Assembly: GCA_016785225.1 (NCBI GenBank) | Contig: JAFBJZ010000104.1 | Span: 248,001 to 312,000 of the forward strand | Length of the DNA stretch: 64,000 nucleotides | Reading direction: 5' to 3' | DNA from: Psettodes erumei | Taxonomy: Eukaryota; Chordata; Actinopteri; Pleuronectiformes; Psettodidae | In this document: piece after piece, positions 9,930-23,395 of the stretch | How positions within the stretch are numbered: position 1 is the first letter of the stretch | Layout of the letters: every line of letters begins with the position of its first letter | The notes under the pieces: generated by a model | Told to the model about the DNA's origin: nothing | Database searches by the model: none | What the model saw: the letters and a program-made list of their open reading frames with translations, nothing else | Program-made: the position numbers and the translations under genes

Positions 9930-12887
9930 GTACCCTCTCGCTCCGGGCACTTGTTGATCGCTCGCTGCCAACGCGCCCGGAGTGACGTACCTCCAGGGGA
10001 ACCGGAAAATGAGGAAACAGGGTGGCGCTTTTTTTTTTTTTTGCAGAATCCGATGACAAATCAAAAAACGTGACCTCTTGAACAAAGCGAACGCTCCTCA
10101 TTTGCGCGAAGACGTCCCGAGGGGTACAGCAATACAGTGTATGCAGAGTGACCGTCTTCATGAGGCTCGGTAACCACGGCCTGAATGTGAAAACGCAACA
10201 TCGGCATTTCGTGAAGCCGCGGGTGGCGTTCATTCAACTATAGCTGTATAGTTGTACGTGACTCGCGAGTGTTTGGTGTGCGTTAAAGGCTGTGGGTATC
10301 ACGGTCTGATTGGGGGGGTCCCAGGTCCCAGGTCCCAGGGGACAGGCTGTGTCAAGCGGGCTCGGGTTTTTGCTTCAGAGCATCGCACGAGCAGAGCCGC
10401 CCCGCCAAAATAAAATGCCGCCTGCGGACACATTTCTGCCCCCCCTCAGCTCTGCCGAGCATTTTACTGTCTTTTAGCTCATCGTCATCAGCTTTTTTGG
10501 CTCACTCCAACCCTGCTCATCTTTTCTTTTTCCGTTCATGAACCCACTGTGCGCCCCCAGCCCAGCACCAACTTGCTGAGTCAACAAGTCGCCGACAGGC
10601 GAGTGAACAAAGTGGAGCCTTCGGCTGGCCCGAGACCCAGATGTCTCCCTCCGTCGCGCTTAGATTCATCAGGTGGACGCCGACATGGCCCCTCCGTCAT
10701 AAGTGACGGCGGTGGTCCCTGTCCCCTGGAAATCTAGACAGGCAACTTTTGAAACCGACCAGTAGATGTGCTGCACACGCCCCGCACCTCCGTCATGTTG
10801 AGTTTGAAGGAACGTTAGTTTGTTTGTTTTAAAAAAAAAGAAGAAAAGACTTTCTCGAACGCGAAAGGCGAATTTGATCCCGCGACGCCGCGTTGCCCCG
10901 GCAACGCACCTTCCCGCACCTCCGAGGAGGCTCGCAGGAGGCCGTGGGAGAGTCTCGCTCGAGAGAGCCCGTTGATAAGCGTCCAAGATACGGGCCGGCT
11001 ACTGGAGGAGGACAGCTCCCCTTTGTCCGCTGCCCAGGGTTGCGCTAATTCCCCGTGTGTGACAGAGGCTCGGGGAAATGAGTCACGGCAGCGGCCCGGA
11101 GCGGCCCTACTTTCCCTCGCGGAAGATGCAGGAAAAGATGGGGAAAGGTTGTGGCTGCTGGATGTGAATTTGCCGGATCTGTGACGCAAAAAAAAAAGAA
11201 ACGGTGCTGATCTGGCATCTGTGCAACTTCACGCTCTAAGAAACACAGCCCTGTTTTCAGCTCAGCTGCACCCCCCCCCCAGATAATTTGTAATAATAAA
11301 AATAATAAAGATCATTTTCTAACCCCCCCCCCCCCGCACAGCCGTGTCGTGTCCTGGTGTGCGTTTCCCATTGATTACCTGGCTTCGGGGAGGGGTGGGA
11401 GAGCGCGTGCGGGCCGAGGGGCTTCCTCGACTCCGGCAGGCCGCGGACAGCTGCGCCGCCGTTTCGAGTTTCTGCTCACGGCGGGGCTGAAATTTCAGCC
11501 TCAGAACGTCGAGGGTAATAAACGACCGGGGGGGGCGCTCTCAAAACAAGCCCTTTCGTCTGGGTCCTCTTCCCGCCCCTTTCCTTATTTTTCCTGTCCC
11601 ACTTCCTGGCGGTGCGATAGCAAATGCGATTATGTCAAAATATTTTACTCAGACACGGTCAGGTGATTTAAAAAAAAAAAAAACCCTCCGTGGGGTTGAC
11701 ATTCTGTTGAATCAGCAGAGCTCGCAGCTGTTCTCAGCGCGGCGCGGGTTCACGTGGTCGTGTGTTCATCCTGATCCTCAACTCAGCGCTCCCGTCTTGT
11801 TTTTTTTTTTTTTTTGTTTTTTTGTTTTTTTTTCAGCAGCGGAGGTTTTGAGGAAGTGAGGTTTTGAGGAAGTGCGGCGAAGTGCTGATGAGTAACGGCG
11901 GGATGGAGTTGGCGTAGCCTCGACGCGACTGAAGTGCGTGGGGGGTGACGCGGTTGGTCGAGGTGAAACATGAACGCGTTGCCGCTCGTGTGCGTTCCTT
12001 TTTTGCTTTTATTTTTTTAGAGATTGTGTTTACCTATAGCAACCCTTTCGCATCCGGGAGGGCTCTGCTCTCGACAGGCCGCGACGCGCCGTGGCGATGA
12101 CGGCGAAGGAAGACTGTACATTCCCGTAGGTGGCCAGCTGGTTTGTGTATGTCCTCACATCCAGCGTAACTGCGTAACCAGACGTTAGTCACGCCCCGCC
12201 GAGCGCCTGTGCCCTGTCGCTGCTGGTGCGAGCCGTCAGGAGAGAAGCTGAGGTCATTTTCTTTTAATGCGCTGGCTTTAGCTAGCGGCCGAGAGACGGG
12301 TGATTCAGCTAATCGACTGACTTGAGATCTGCGGCGGAGCAACAAGCGCCGAATATATCTGCCGCTTCCAGCTTCTGGGGCAGCGCAGGAAAATGGTCAG
12401 CGAATCGCATTTATCGCAGTCTGCGTCTACAGCGGCGCGTCTCCGGACAAGAGCAACGGCGAGGAATGACACGACTTCGCATCGGTGCAAAGCCGGCAGT
12501 CGGGGACGCGCTTCCACCAGTGAGATGACGAGCTTGACGCCGCTCGCCCCTCTGGATCAGAGAGGATGCCGCGCACTTCTGAGGTCGTCGAGGGCGCGCG
12601 CGGTCGGGCGGGTCGGACGGCGAGGGTATGGGGAGCGGCGGTTTTGCGAGGAAGATCCCGCGAGGTATGGGAACGGAGCCGGGCGTTAACTGCAAGCGCG
12701 AACGTGCCAGCACGGCTGCGGTCATGCGCCAGCTTCCCGGCAACCCAGACGGTAAAGACGAGACCTCAGGAAGTCACCGCACCCAGAATCGTCTCGCCGC
12801 CAACTCCTCCTGAAACCACGAAATGCTGCTCATCGGCGGATCCGGCGAAGACGCGCTCGAGGCGTCGGCGCGGACGTCGTCCGGCTA

Positions 12888-12932
12888 GCTGCTTCCGGTC
12901 GCCGCGTGCTAAGCTAAGTCCCGCGGACTTAG
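12888..12932 (+). repeat. Small fragment of the fold-back repeat (GGCTAGCTG...GCTAAGCTAAG)
   Basis: GGCTAGCTGCTTCC, then GTGCTAAGCTAAGTC, follows the order of the element's inner arm. It is very short and GC-altered, so it could be coincidence. A similar TAGGCTAAGCTAAGCTGATC occurs near 30420-30440. Confidence 0.3.
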
Positions 12933-13025
12933 CCGAACGGTTTTCAGGAAGCGGAGCTTACCTCTCTCCCCCTTACTCAGCAGAGCAGAAAAGAAAACAC
13001 ACACTCGCGTCTCCTCGTTTCCTCG

Positions 13026-13080
13026 CCCCCTCCTCCTCCTCCCCCTCCTCCTCCCCCTCTTCCTCCCCCTCCTCCTCCTC
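13026..13080. repeat. (CCT)n imperfect polypyrimidine tract
   Basis: CCT units are interrupted by CCCC and CTT, giving a 55-bp strand-asymmetric polypyrimidine run. Confidence 0.9.
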
Positions 13081-14054
13081 TGTGATGAATGGAAGGTATG
13101 AATTCTCGGCGGCCTCCCCGGGCTTCTCTCCGAGGCCCTCGGCAGCTGAGCAAACAGCGTGCTCTCGCCTCAAAGGCGCAATCAGGAATTTATTTGAACT
13201 GCGCGCGTTTTGGGTGTATCTGTGTGCGTACCCCGAAGAAAGAACACGGAAAATAGATTTTTTTTTTGTAGCGCCGTCGTTACTCTAACCCCCCCCCCCA
13301 AACTGTTTGCGCCTGCAAACGAAGCCTCCACGAGCCTTGCACCGAAGCGCGCTCATCCATCAAGAGCTCCGGTAATGATTTTTTTTTTTTTAAGGAATAG
13401 GAAAGCCGTCCACACCCAAATAAATCATTATGTAAACAAAGCCAGTGAAGGGAGGTGGGGGGGGGGGGGGGTTCGTGGGGAAGGAAGGGGAGTGTTGTTT
13501 TTGGTCCAGCCTGGTGGGGTGGTCCTGGTCAGGAGTCGGACCCAGCTGTTGTGGCCTACTTATCCAGCGCCGCGGCTCCATAGGTCGCGGAGCTGGAGGG
13601 TTTTGGACGAGTTTGTGTGGCAGAGCATGAAACGGAGAGAGAGGGAGAAGGAGTCTGTATGACAGGGGTGGGGGGGTGTGGGGGGGGGAGGGGGGAGGAG
13701 ATGGATGGGAATGATGAGAAGCAGATGGAGGGCGTGCTTTCAATTTCTTCTTTTTTTTGTTGTTGTTGTCGTTTTATTTTTTTCAGAATCTTATCTGCCC
13801 GTGACGCAGGTTTGGCTCTCCAGGTGCATTGTGGGTAGCCTGCGGAATTCCGATCATCTGCTCAAGCGAAAGCACCAAACCGTAATGACCCCCACCCCCC
13901 TGAAAGAAAGAAAAGTACTGCAGGGAAAGTCCGGGGGGGGTCACGCGAGGTTAGGATGGGATGCATCCTCTGGGAACCTTGAATGCGTGCAGCAACCCCG
14001 CGCGCAGCTGTCGACGTATCTCCCAGCCCGACGCCGTCGTCTGTCGCCGCGTTC

Positions 14055-14152
14055 CGAAAAGTACGACGAATTCCCTCTGCGATGAAGTAAAAGTGGAAGT
14101 AGGAGGACTGAGAAGTACGAGTACTCAAGTGCCAGTAGCTGAGTAAACGTGC
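14055..14152 (+). repeat. Second partial copy of the GTACTCAG-type teleost repeat
   Basis: AAAAGTAC, TTCCCTCTG, GATGAAGTAAAAGT, GAAGTAC, GAGTACTCAAGT and GAGTAAACGTGCT occur in the same order as in the right part of the 3357-4038 copy. Both ends are missing. Confidence 0.6.
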
Positions 14153-16894
14153 TGGAGACGATGCGAAATACACATCGAAAGGACTGGAGGCTTGACAGCT
14201 CTTTAACGATCTGCAGGCTGTGTAATCCGACTGCCTCCGCCCGCCGCCACCCCCGCCCCCTCCCATCCACCCACCTCTCTCCGCTCACTGCGCAGCGGCC
14301 AGAACATTCCTCACACATCTGGCCCCCGAAGTCCCTTCCCGAACGCTCCCCTCTCCCGCCACCCTGTGCCGTAATTACCCACAAGCCCTGTGTTCTTCTC
14401 CTTTTCTCTTTTCCCTTTTTTATGATCCTCAGCCCCCCCCACCCCCCCACCCCCCCGATCATAAAAGCGCGGCGCGCACAAACGTCATTTATAGTCGTGA
14501 TTTAGAAGCGAGCGGGCCTCTTTGGCATCGGCGGAGAACGCGCCGTCCAGAAGCACACCGGGTGCGCGTTGTCGACGAACGCAGCAAGTCGTGTTCCTGG
14601 TGTGAGCCCCCGCTTCCTCCTCCATTTTTTTTTTTTTTAAAGCTTAAAGCTTCACACTTCTACTGCGCCGCAGTGGAGCGGGAAATATTTTGCGTCCTCC
14701 TCCTCCGGCGCTGGAAACCGACAGCGACGGTTAATTCGCAAATTAAAGTTTCACATGGAACACGTGTGAGTTTATGATGGGGGGGGTCTGGAATGAGGAT
14801 GCACCAATGGGGGGGTCTGTATACGGACAGCATGCGCAGGCCGCGCCGCCATGCTAAACGTGACGGGCTTTCAACAGAGCGCTCGTGTGCGTGAGAGAGC
14901 GCAGCGGTCCGGATCAGAGGTCGATGGCGCGGGCGGGGGGCGGGGGGTGGTCGACCGGTCGCCCGGCGCGTACGCGGCGAGGCCACACGGCCGAGCGTCC
15001 ACGGGAAGCGAGGGCGCATGCGAGGGGGCGCGCATACAGGAAGCGGCTTTGTCGTCGCTCCCCTGCCAGGAAAGGGACTATTGTTAAAAGTACCCGTCAG
15101 TGGTTTTTATCTGACGCCGCTGTTTACTCCGGCGCTCCCGCGCCTCCCGCCGCTGGCGCTGAGCCACACATTTGTCTTGCAGCTCTCTCGTGCTTTTTTT
15201 TTTTCCCCTCATGGCGGCTTACTTTCACACTGTGGGAACAATTGTTGCGACACTTGAGCGCCTGCTATCTGGACTGGATTAAAAGGGTTGGTGCGTAGCA
15301 GAACCGGTGCGGTGGGAACACACGCGAGTGAAGAGCGGGCCGCGACGGCGTCTGCCGGTACCTGTCCGTCTGAGTGAAAGGTCAGCACGGGCCGTCGGGT
15401 CCCTCGACCCTGGCTGATCTTGCTCCAACTGGGGGGGGGGGTCGACCTGTCCCCCCGCGAGGAAGGAAATCACACGCTTTCATTGCCCCGAATGGAGACA
15501 ACAAACAGCCCCCGCCTGAAAAAAAACAAAAAAACAAAAGCCCCTTCGCCGTCTGGCGTGAAACAGATTTACGGACTGGGTCGACACCTACGCGCCTCAT
15601 TGGTTCTGTTTGAGGAGCGTCTCGCTGCTCCCGTTGGTCTGATCTTCGGAGCGTCTGAAACCAGCTCGTCGGTCCATGCGCTGTCCCGTCTATGACTTGA
15701 CGTGCGCTGCATCATCTCATCTGCGTGTTTATCTAAAAAAAAAAATTTTAAAACCCAAACCGCGCTGTTCCCACGACGCAGCTCCTCTCCCCCGTCCCTC
15801 CGACGCGTCCGGTTTACAACATCTGACGGCTTTTCTCATTTGGTCGACGCTCGGGCTGCGTCTGATTTAATTTAGAACTTTGAAAGTTCTTCTCAGAGTT
15901 TGCGTCTGATTTCGTTTCAGCGTGTTTCAGGAAAAAAAAAACTAGATAAATGTGGGATCAGTTTGCTAAAAGAATGCTCCAGCTCTGATTTCCCGTGAGA
16001 CGGTTCTTCTGTTGCATCCTAAATCATAACACTTGATCTTTTTACTCGCTCAGTTTATTTCTGATTCACCAACATTTCACTGTTTTTTCAGGCCAAAAAA
16101 AAGCCTGATGATGATGATGATGATGACTATCATCAGTGGCATCAGTTTGCTCAACAAACTTGGCCACTGTAGAAAAAAGAAGCAGAACATTTGTTGCTAG
16201 CTGCCCCCACCCCCGACATCCTGACATTCCTCCTCTTTACTATCTGCCTGGACGCTCGGCGGCCCCCGCGGTCCCGCTCAACCTCCCCTCGGCCTGCCTT
16301 CAATAGAAATGGAAATTTGAGGGCCCCCCCTTCCCTCTGCCCCCCCCCCCCGTCTCCTTGCTCCACTCCCCCAGAACGAGCCAGGATGTTTTGAGAAGTG
16401 GGATATTGCTCCTAATGGATTCCAAACACCACAAAAGTTTATTAGGAAGCAGGGCATTGTAAAAGTAGGAGGTGGGGGGTTTGGGGGGTGGTGGTGGTGG
16501 TGGAGAGTAAGTGGAAGGAGGTAGGTGGTGGAGGTGGTGGTGGGTTTGGGGGGTAGGGCGTGTGGAAAGTTGTGTTCATTTTAAGCGCTGTTAGCGGGGC
16601 TTTGTTTTCAGCACAGCCAGGTGCTTTTTAGACTTTCTGTATGTGCTCTGTCTTTTACTTTTTAAATTTTTTTTTAAAAATCTTGTCGTACACAGTCTCA
16701 GCGGCACAGATGCAAATCCAATGACAGCGTTTGCCCGGTCGCACGCGGATGCGACCCCCGGCCTCAGTCGTGTCGACGAGCGCAGGTCTCCGGTCGCTTT
16801 TGACCACGTAAGGGGAAAAAAAATCCTACTTCTGAGAACCCAATTAGTACCGCTGTTGTGATTCTTGTGAGGCGGCGATGTGAAGTACTTTGTA

Positions 16895-16898
<4 letters not shown>

Positions 16899-16925
<27 letters not shown>
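16899..16925. repeat. (TG)n microsatellite
   Basis: A perfect TG tract of about 13 units. A similar tract is at 17446-17469. Confidence 0.95.
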
Positions 16926-17617
16926 CAGCTCATCGTACCGAAACACAATAAAGAAAGTCAAACGAATAACGAGACGGGAAACAGACGGGCCCGCTCGTAA
17001 CTTTTCACGCGAGGGACCCGGAAGCCGTTTAAGAGAGCGGAGGAAGTGTTGTCAGGTGGCAGAAAAGGACGAGAACAGTTTGACTTTTTTTGGGAGATGG
17101 AGTTGGTTTCTTTTTTTTTTATGGTTCAGCTTGGCGCACCTTAAGGCTGGAAGCAGCCTTGCCGACAGCATTGGCACTTCTTCAACAAAGCGCGCGTCAG
17201 TCGACGAGATCTCGCGGAGTCCGGCGAGCTCGCGCCTTCCGACCGAGAGTGACCCGGCTCCTGCGCCGCCGCCGCCGCCGCTCCTCCCGCTCGGCTTTCA
17301 GAAAACAGGCCCCCGCCTCCCTGTTGCGCACCTTTTGGCCCGACGGTCGTCCAGTGGACTTCCGGTGAAAAGCAGAAAAAATGTGGAATGAGTTCGAATG
17401 CCTTCGCAGTGTGTCAGCTTGTGCGCCGGAGCCGTTTCTTCCTCCGTGTGTGTGTGTGTGTGTGTGTGCGTGCCTGCTTCGCTGCCTCCTCTTGGCCGGG
17501 TCCGTCCTTGCGTCAGAGGCCCTAATCTGGTCCCCTCCTCACAAAGCCTCCCTTTGATGCGCCACCGCCGCTGCTTCCTGCCATGTTCAAAATAAAGCCT
17601 CACAATCAAATTGAGCG

Positions 17618-17700
17618 GGCCTCCGCTGAATGCATTAGTGTTTAATAGCGTTATTGATCAGGCTAGAATAATTCTAGTCCCTCTCTCAATTCTTTTCCCT
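17618..17700. promoter_or_regulatory. Candidate conserved non-coding element
   Basis: A repeat-free, moderately AT-rich island between GC-rich stretches holds TGCATTAG, TTTAATAG, TTATTGATCA and GAATAATTCTAG, which are homeodomain-like words. Nothing suggests coding potential. Confidence 0.25.
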
Positions 17701-17980
17701 GCCTCGAGGCTACCCCCCCCCCGCGCCCCCGCCCCCGTCAGTGCTTCAGAAGTGAAGCAGTGAGTTGAGGAGTCCCGGCAGGAACAAACACCCTCCAATG
17801 ACTCTCGCCTCTCAATGGGCGAGATGAGGTTCTTTGGTGAAAAGGCGGGATTGTGATTTCCTGCCTGATCCTCTAATCCTTTAGTCGCCTTTTCTCAGAC
17901 AACAAAACCAAATTTCGCTCCTGAAATCCTTACTTACCCGCGAGCCCCCCCTGAAAGAAAGAAAGTCGTCCCACGGGGCG

Positions 17981-18060
17981 CTAAAAAGAAGTAATTTGAC
18001 GTTTTGGGATATACGCGCTTTCTCCTCAAGGGATAGATGGCGGGAAAAAGCTTAAGAGGA
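17981..18060 (+). repeat. Left-terminal fragment of the fold-back teleost repeat
   Basis: CTAAAAAGAAGTAATTTGAC followed by GTTTTGGGATATACGCGCTT and TCTCCTC resembles the terminal 50 bp of the family seen at 40053-40547. The rest of the element is not recognisable. Confidence 0.5.
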
Positions 18061-18774
18061 AAACCGATAAGTCGTGGGTCACCACTTGTTGCCTTTGACG
18101 CAAACTTAAACTGTGTTTTTGGTTGTTGGGTGCGGAGAGAGTCACATGTTCGGACAGCTGTGAGAGCGCAGACCGTCACCTTTTATCTATTTTACTCATT
18201 TTGGGCTCGTCGTCTGCGGCTGCTGCTTCGGCCCACGTCTCGCTTCTGCAGGAAACGCGGCAAGCTCGCCTTCGCTCGTCACAAACTCACCGCACCAGTC
18301 TCAGGGGAAAGTCCTGCAGGTGAAACGAAACACTCGTGGAAGTCATGGAAATAAGCCCTGCCCCCACCCGAGCATTGAGAGTGGATGTTTCTGTTCCTCG
18401 TCTGTGGGCTCCTGAGAGAGACGTGCTCGCTGGCCCCGCTGATCAACCCAGAACACGAGGGGAGATGTTTCCTCTCTGCTGCTCGGTGGGAACAGAAGAG
18501 CGCGGCGGAAAGGTGTTGGGGGGGGGGACTCAGCTGATGTCAGGAATTCTCCGAGACGTGCCCCCGCCTCCGCGAGGCCTTCCCCGGCCCCAAGTTAGCC
18601 GTTAAATCCCCCTTTCTTCTCTTCTAGCTGATGACCCATGAGTGATGGGGGGTCATGGGGTCAGTGCAGAGGAGGGATGACGATGATGGCGTTGATGATG
18701 ATGATGATGAAGGTGGTTGAGGGGAAGGGGGATGCAGGGGCAGGCGAGGAGGCGCTCTCGTCTTTCCACTCGTG

Positions 18775-18905
18775 TAATCCCCGCAATTTGCATTAATGAA
18801 TCTAAACCTGCGCTCCAGATTCATCAGCGCTCCCAAATCACTCCCAGGTGCATTGAGGAGAGCGGGCCAATCGCACGCTGCTGTGAGCAGTGATATCTGC
18901 AGGAT
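18775..18905. promoter_or_regulatory. Candidate conserved non-coding element with POU octamer
   Basis: A perfect octamer ATTTGCAT (18786-18793) overlaps CATTAATGA. AGATTCATC and GTGATATCTGCAGG follow in complex, repeat-free sequence. It resembles a developmental enhancer core, which is inference only. Confidence 0.3.
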
Positions 18906-21016
18906 GATTTCTTTTCTTCTTTTTTTTTGCTCCCCGGTGAGTTAAGAAACATCTCGGTGGGGCCGAGTTTGTGAAACCTTTTAGGCGAAGTGAGAGGATC
19001 GAAGGGTTCCGTAAAAAAACCCGCGTCCTTCCTCTTTTCGGCACCTGGAGAGGCACCGGCGCGACGTGACCGCGGTGCAGGGGCGAAGACGCCGCGTGAT
19101 CGAGTTTGTTTTGGCGTCATACGCGACGATTTATTGAAAGACTCCGGACTCAGACATTGGAGTGCAGTGCCAAATAAAAAACAAAACAAAACTGCAGCCA
19201 GATTGATTTGGAGCGTTACAGCTGAACCTCTCCCGCAGCCAAGTTCGAAGTGATGCCAGGAGACGCAGCGTGAACAAAACGCCTTCGCATTCATTCGGAG
19301 TTCCGCGTCCGGCCGCCTGATGAATCTGAGGCCAGCGGCAGACGACTCGCTTTTCCGCAAACATGCCGTTTGATCGTTTGTCAAAACAAGAATATCGATT
19401 ACAGTGGCTTCAAACCTGCGTGACAGGACTTTTGGGCCACTTGGGGGCAGCGTATTGTCTGCCTTCCCCAACCCCCCCCCCCTTTTAATATCGGCATGTT
19501 CTAGCCTCCATTGGCCGCATGGCTCTCACGAGCACTTAGAGTAACACATTGTTACGCTCCGGTTCCTCGAGAGGAACAATGACTACGCCGCACCCGGTGG
19601 TGAATGGAGGGGAGGAGCGTATCGCGCTTCGAGCTGGGCCTCGTCTTGATCCGCCCTCGGACTTCCTGCCCCCCGTGCCCGGGCTTGCACGAGCCGGGCG
19701 GACCGGGCGAGGCACCTTGGCCAATGGAATCGAAGCCTGGGGGCGGCGCGGCGCGCCCGGGCCGTCCTCCGCTACTTATTGAGACGAGTGTCTATTCTTA
19801 GAGCCGCCTCAGCACCTGAGCTCACCTCCAGGTATCGTTGCTGTTCACATGAGGTCTCTCCGTCTTTTCTCTCTCTCTTTTTTTTTTTCTTGAAAATGAC
19901 TCTCCTCTGGCTTCCGTCCATTTCCATTTCACTCTGCTTCGGGAGGGGGCAGTTTGGTTATGACGAGGAAGCAGACAAAAACCCCCTGAGTCCGTTTTTG
20001 CTCTTTTCGTCAAGCCTCCGCAGCACTCGATTTCTCTTTTCGCCGCCGCTGTGATCGTTACGGTACATTGACAAAGGTGCGCGCTGATGAGTCATCAAGA
20101 CATAACCAGAACCGGGCGACAGCAGCGCAACGGATTTTTATTAAAGACAATGGCCTTCCGTGTAATTTTATCCTGTTTTCTTGTTTGCTGTAGCGAGAAA
20201 CCGCTCGGGTGAAAACATGTTTTCCAATTGTTTGACGCGAGAGGAAAAACATCACTTGAAATAACCACAGCTAACAGGCGTGTGATCGGTGCCAAATCTG
20301 AAACTGCACCCGGGGTTCATTTGCATGGAAAGTTCTCTGCCCCGAAACCTCCGCCCGAAGCCAAGTGGAGGCGATGCCAAGCGACGCATTCCAGCCTCGG
20401 CGGTCTCAGCTGAGAGATGAAGACGGCGTGAAGACGGACGGGCGAGGCTGATGACAGAAGCGGAGGAAGGATTAAAAAAAAGAAACGGACAAAGGGGACA
20501 GGGGAGTCTTGAGGGGGGCCCCGCCAATCGGCGCCCATTGTCTCGGGATTTCTGACGCAAAGGCACCAGGGTCGCCGCATCTCCGGTGCGCCCCGCGTCT
20601 CCCAAATTCTGCCATTGTACGGAGGCAATGTTCGGATTGTCGGCGGTGGTTTGCTGGGGTCGCTTGTTTCTCGGACTTTCAGAGGTGACACGGTTTCACC
20701 GCGCGGTTACATGGTTAAACCCCCCCACCCCCCACCCCCAGCCATTTGTCATATCCTGTGTCTTTTTTCCGACCGCATTACACCAAGCTGACCACAGCAC
20801 CCACTGCATCGCTCCACCTATGGTCTGTCCTGCACAATGGTGGGTGTGGAAACCTACGTGGGTTTTTTCCTGGGGGAAGGGGCGGACCCTGCCCCTCTTC
20901 TCTGCCCTTCAGAGACGCTCTCCACTTGCGGCCTGACCTCCTCAGGTGCGCCGACACACATCCTCTCCATCCACGCCAGAGCAAATCTGAGCGAGGCAGT
21001 GCGTGGGAGGCAGCGT

Positions 21017-21048
21017 TATGTATATATATATATATATATGTATATACA
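21017..21048. repeat. (TA)n microsatellite
   Basis: Alternating TA with two G/C interruptions. It is self-complementary, so it can form a cruciform. Confidence 0.9.
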
Positions 21049-22702
21049 TGGAAAGACAGCTTTGTTCCCCTTGCCTCAGTTTCAGGTTCACAGGTGAATT
21101 GCCTTTGTTGCACTTTCAGGTCTTTCATTTTGCCTCCTGTTTACCCGTGTTTGACTAAACACTAAGGTTATTTTGAGATGGACACCGTTATCATATTCGT
21201 CCGCTGCTTGAAACCAGCAGCAGATAAACGAGATAAGACATGGTCATGGAGACGCGGCGCTGGTTGGGCGGCGTTTCCACACTTCGCGCTGAGCTAAGCG
21301 AACTGGGCACAGGCCGACGCTTCACATTTGCAGTACGGGCCGAGAGCGAGCTCGGTCACCCTCGCGTCCCGGCGGGGGAAAGGGAAGAGGCGTTCCTTTC
21401 CCCGGAAGACTGCCGTCCTTGTCTTCCAGCGCAGCAGCCATTCAGAAAGAGAGAGAGGAGAGGAGAGGAGTGACATCAGTGATTTAAAGACGCAGCGCAC
21501 CAATCCAATTTCAGGGTGAAGTTCGCGGCGCGGTCACTCGGACGCTCGTGCGCGAGGTTGCGTGCGCTTCGTGCAACTTGCAAGGCAGGAAGTTCCTTTT
21601 TTTTTTTTTTACATGCACACCAGCGCGTGCGCTCGTCTGCAGCGTGGTGGTTGCATAGAGTGTGACGTGGGTGCATGTGTGAAAGTGGCAAAAGGGAACT
21701 TTCCTACCGCAGTCGACAGTGATATCTCCATCATTTCACCTACAGTATACTCCCCCCCACCCTCTTTGTATTACAGCCACACTGTACTGTCTTACTGGTG
21801 GGCTGCTTGACACGGGGACATGGGCAGGGTGTCGAGGTGGGGGGGGGGATGTAAGCGTTCTGGACGGTTTTACAGTTGGAGGGTAATGTGAGCGGACGAC
21901 AATGGTCCTGCTGTGTGAGGAGAAAGGTGTGGGTGGGGGTGGGAGGGCGGTTAGTGGTATAAGGAAGGTGGAGGAGGAGGAGGGTGGTGGTGGTGTTGTT
22001 GTTGGTGGACGGAGGGGTTTTTTTTGTGGCGGGGCAGGCAGGGTCAGGGGGGAGCCTATGGAAATGCAGATCGCCTCTTTGAATTCTGTTGCCAGGCTCA
22101 GCTTTGATGTGAATTGGGGGAAAAAAAAGAAGAAGAAGAAGGGATTTCATACAGACTAACTCTCACCGTGCCCCCCCCCCTTGCTCTCCTCTCTGACCCT
22201 CGCTCTCTCTCTGCACAACTGACAAAACAGACCCTTGGCCACACCGAGCCGCCGCCGCTGCCTCCGAACGTGCCCGGCTCCCTTTGCTCTTCTCCCCTTT
22301 TCTTCCTCCGTCCCCTCCAGTCTCAGCTGAGCCGCCCCGTTGCGACCAGAAGCTGAGACCGTATGAAATAAGCCCGACCCACATTCAAACTAAAATATCG
22401 TCCGTTGCACGTGTGAAAGGTTTTCCGCAGATTTTTCCCTCACCGCCTTGAAACTACATTTTGTCGTTCGCTCCGAAAGTGTTGAAGCAGAAGCTTGGGG
22501 AACGCTTGCGCGACCGAGCAGCTCGGTCTGTTACGCGAGTTGTCGGGTGGGGTGCTTAGCACGGCGTCGCCGAGCTGTCCGGCGTCAAAGCTGGACCAGC
22601 GGCGTGGACGCTCCGCCAACGCGCCTCGAGAAATTCAGAGACGTGAGCGCAAAAGTACGCTAAGAGCTGCGCACCCAAACGTGAATGTGCTGAGTCGCTT
22701 GA

Positions 22703-22731
22703 CCACACACGCACACACACACACACACACA
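22703..22731. repeat. (AC)n microsatellite
   Basis: An AC tract with one G interruption. Confidence 0.9.
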
Positions 22732-23395
22732 GTAAGCTTCTCATGTGTTTCTTAATGCACTCGAGACGTGTTGATTGGCCGCTTAATCCCGGCCGAATAT
22801 AAAACCTTGTATTGTTTTTGATGGGCAGTATACTGTAACCCCCCCTCCTCATTCATTTCACCTTTTAGCCCTTCCTTTCACCACAAACCTGCATTTCTGA
22901 TCAGGGAAAAGAAAAGGACACACACACACTCACAAATAGTTCAGGTTCTGAGGTGGTCTGGAAAATGCAGAGTGAGCATATTGAGATACAGATAAAAGGG
23001 GGGAGAAAAAGGAGGTGGGTGAATAGCGGGCTAATTAAATCTTTATACCGCTTTACTGAGGAGAAGCTAATCTGCTGGGTGGGAGCTGTCCGGCTTCTGA
23101 AAAAGTTTTTTTTTTTTTTTTTCAGAAAAAGCAAAACTTTTCTCTTCTCAATTCGCGCACTTCATTTCTCAGCCCACCCCTGGTTTTTCTTTACCCGATG
23201 GCGGTTTTTTTTTTTTTCTCTCACTCTCTCTTTGAGCGAGGTGAACAATGCGGAGCCTCGTTACGCCGGAGATGTCGGCAGAGGACAGAGGCGAAAGGGA
23301 AAGGAGGAAAGTGAATCACCCGGCGAGGAGGAGGCGGATTTCGGGGCGGGGGAGGATTTCACTTACATTTGAATGTATGAATGCAGTGGGTGGTA

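Larger units (their letters stand above)
9930..17980. other. Intergenic, no gene seen
   Basis: GC-rich DNA with a small tandem (CCAGGTC)3 at about 10320-10338, AP-1/NF-E2 sites at 10577 and 11079, and many poly-C and poly-T runs. A G/T-rich GGTGG stretch occupies about 16470-16555. The 240-aa frame at 12566-13288 is arginine/serine-rich low complexity and includes the CCT tract. Confidence 0.6.

Noticed and set aside
12566..13288. 240-aa plus-strand open frame
   Set aside because: The translation is low-complexity R/S/P-rich and runs through the CCT tract. There is no domain and no splice support; GC-rich DNA gives long frames by chance.
18824..19471. 215-aa minus-strand open frame
   Set aside because: No family resemblance, and it overlaps the POU-octamer non-coding block. 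It looks like a chance frame.
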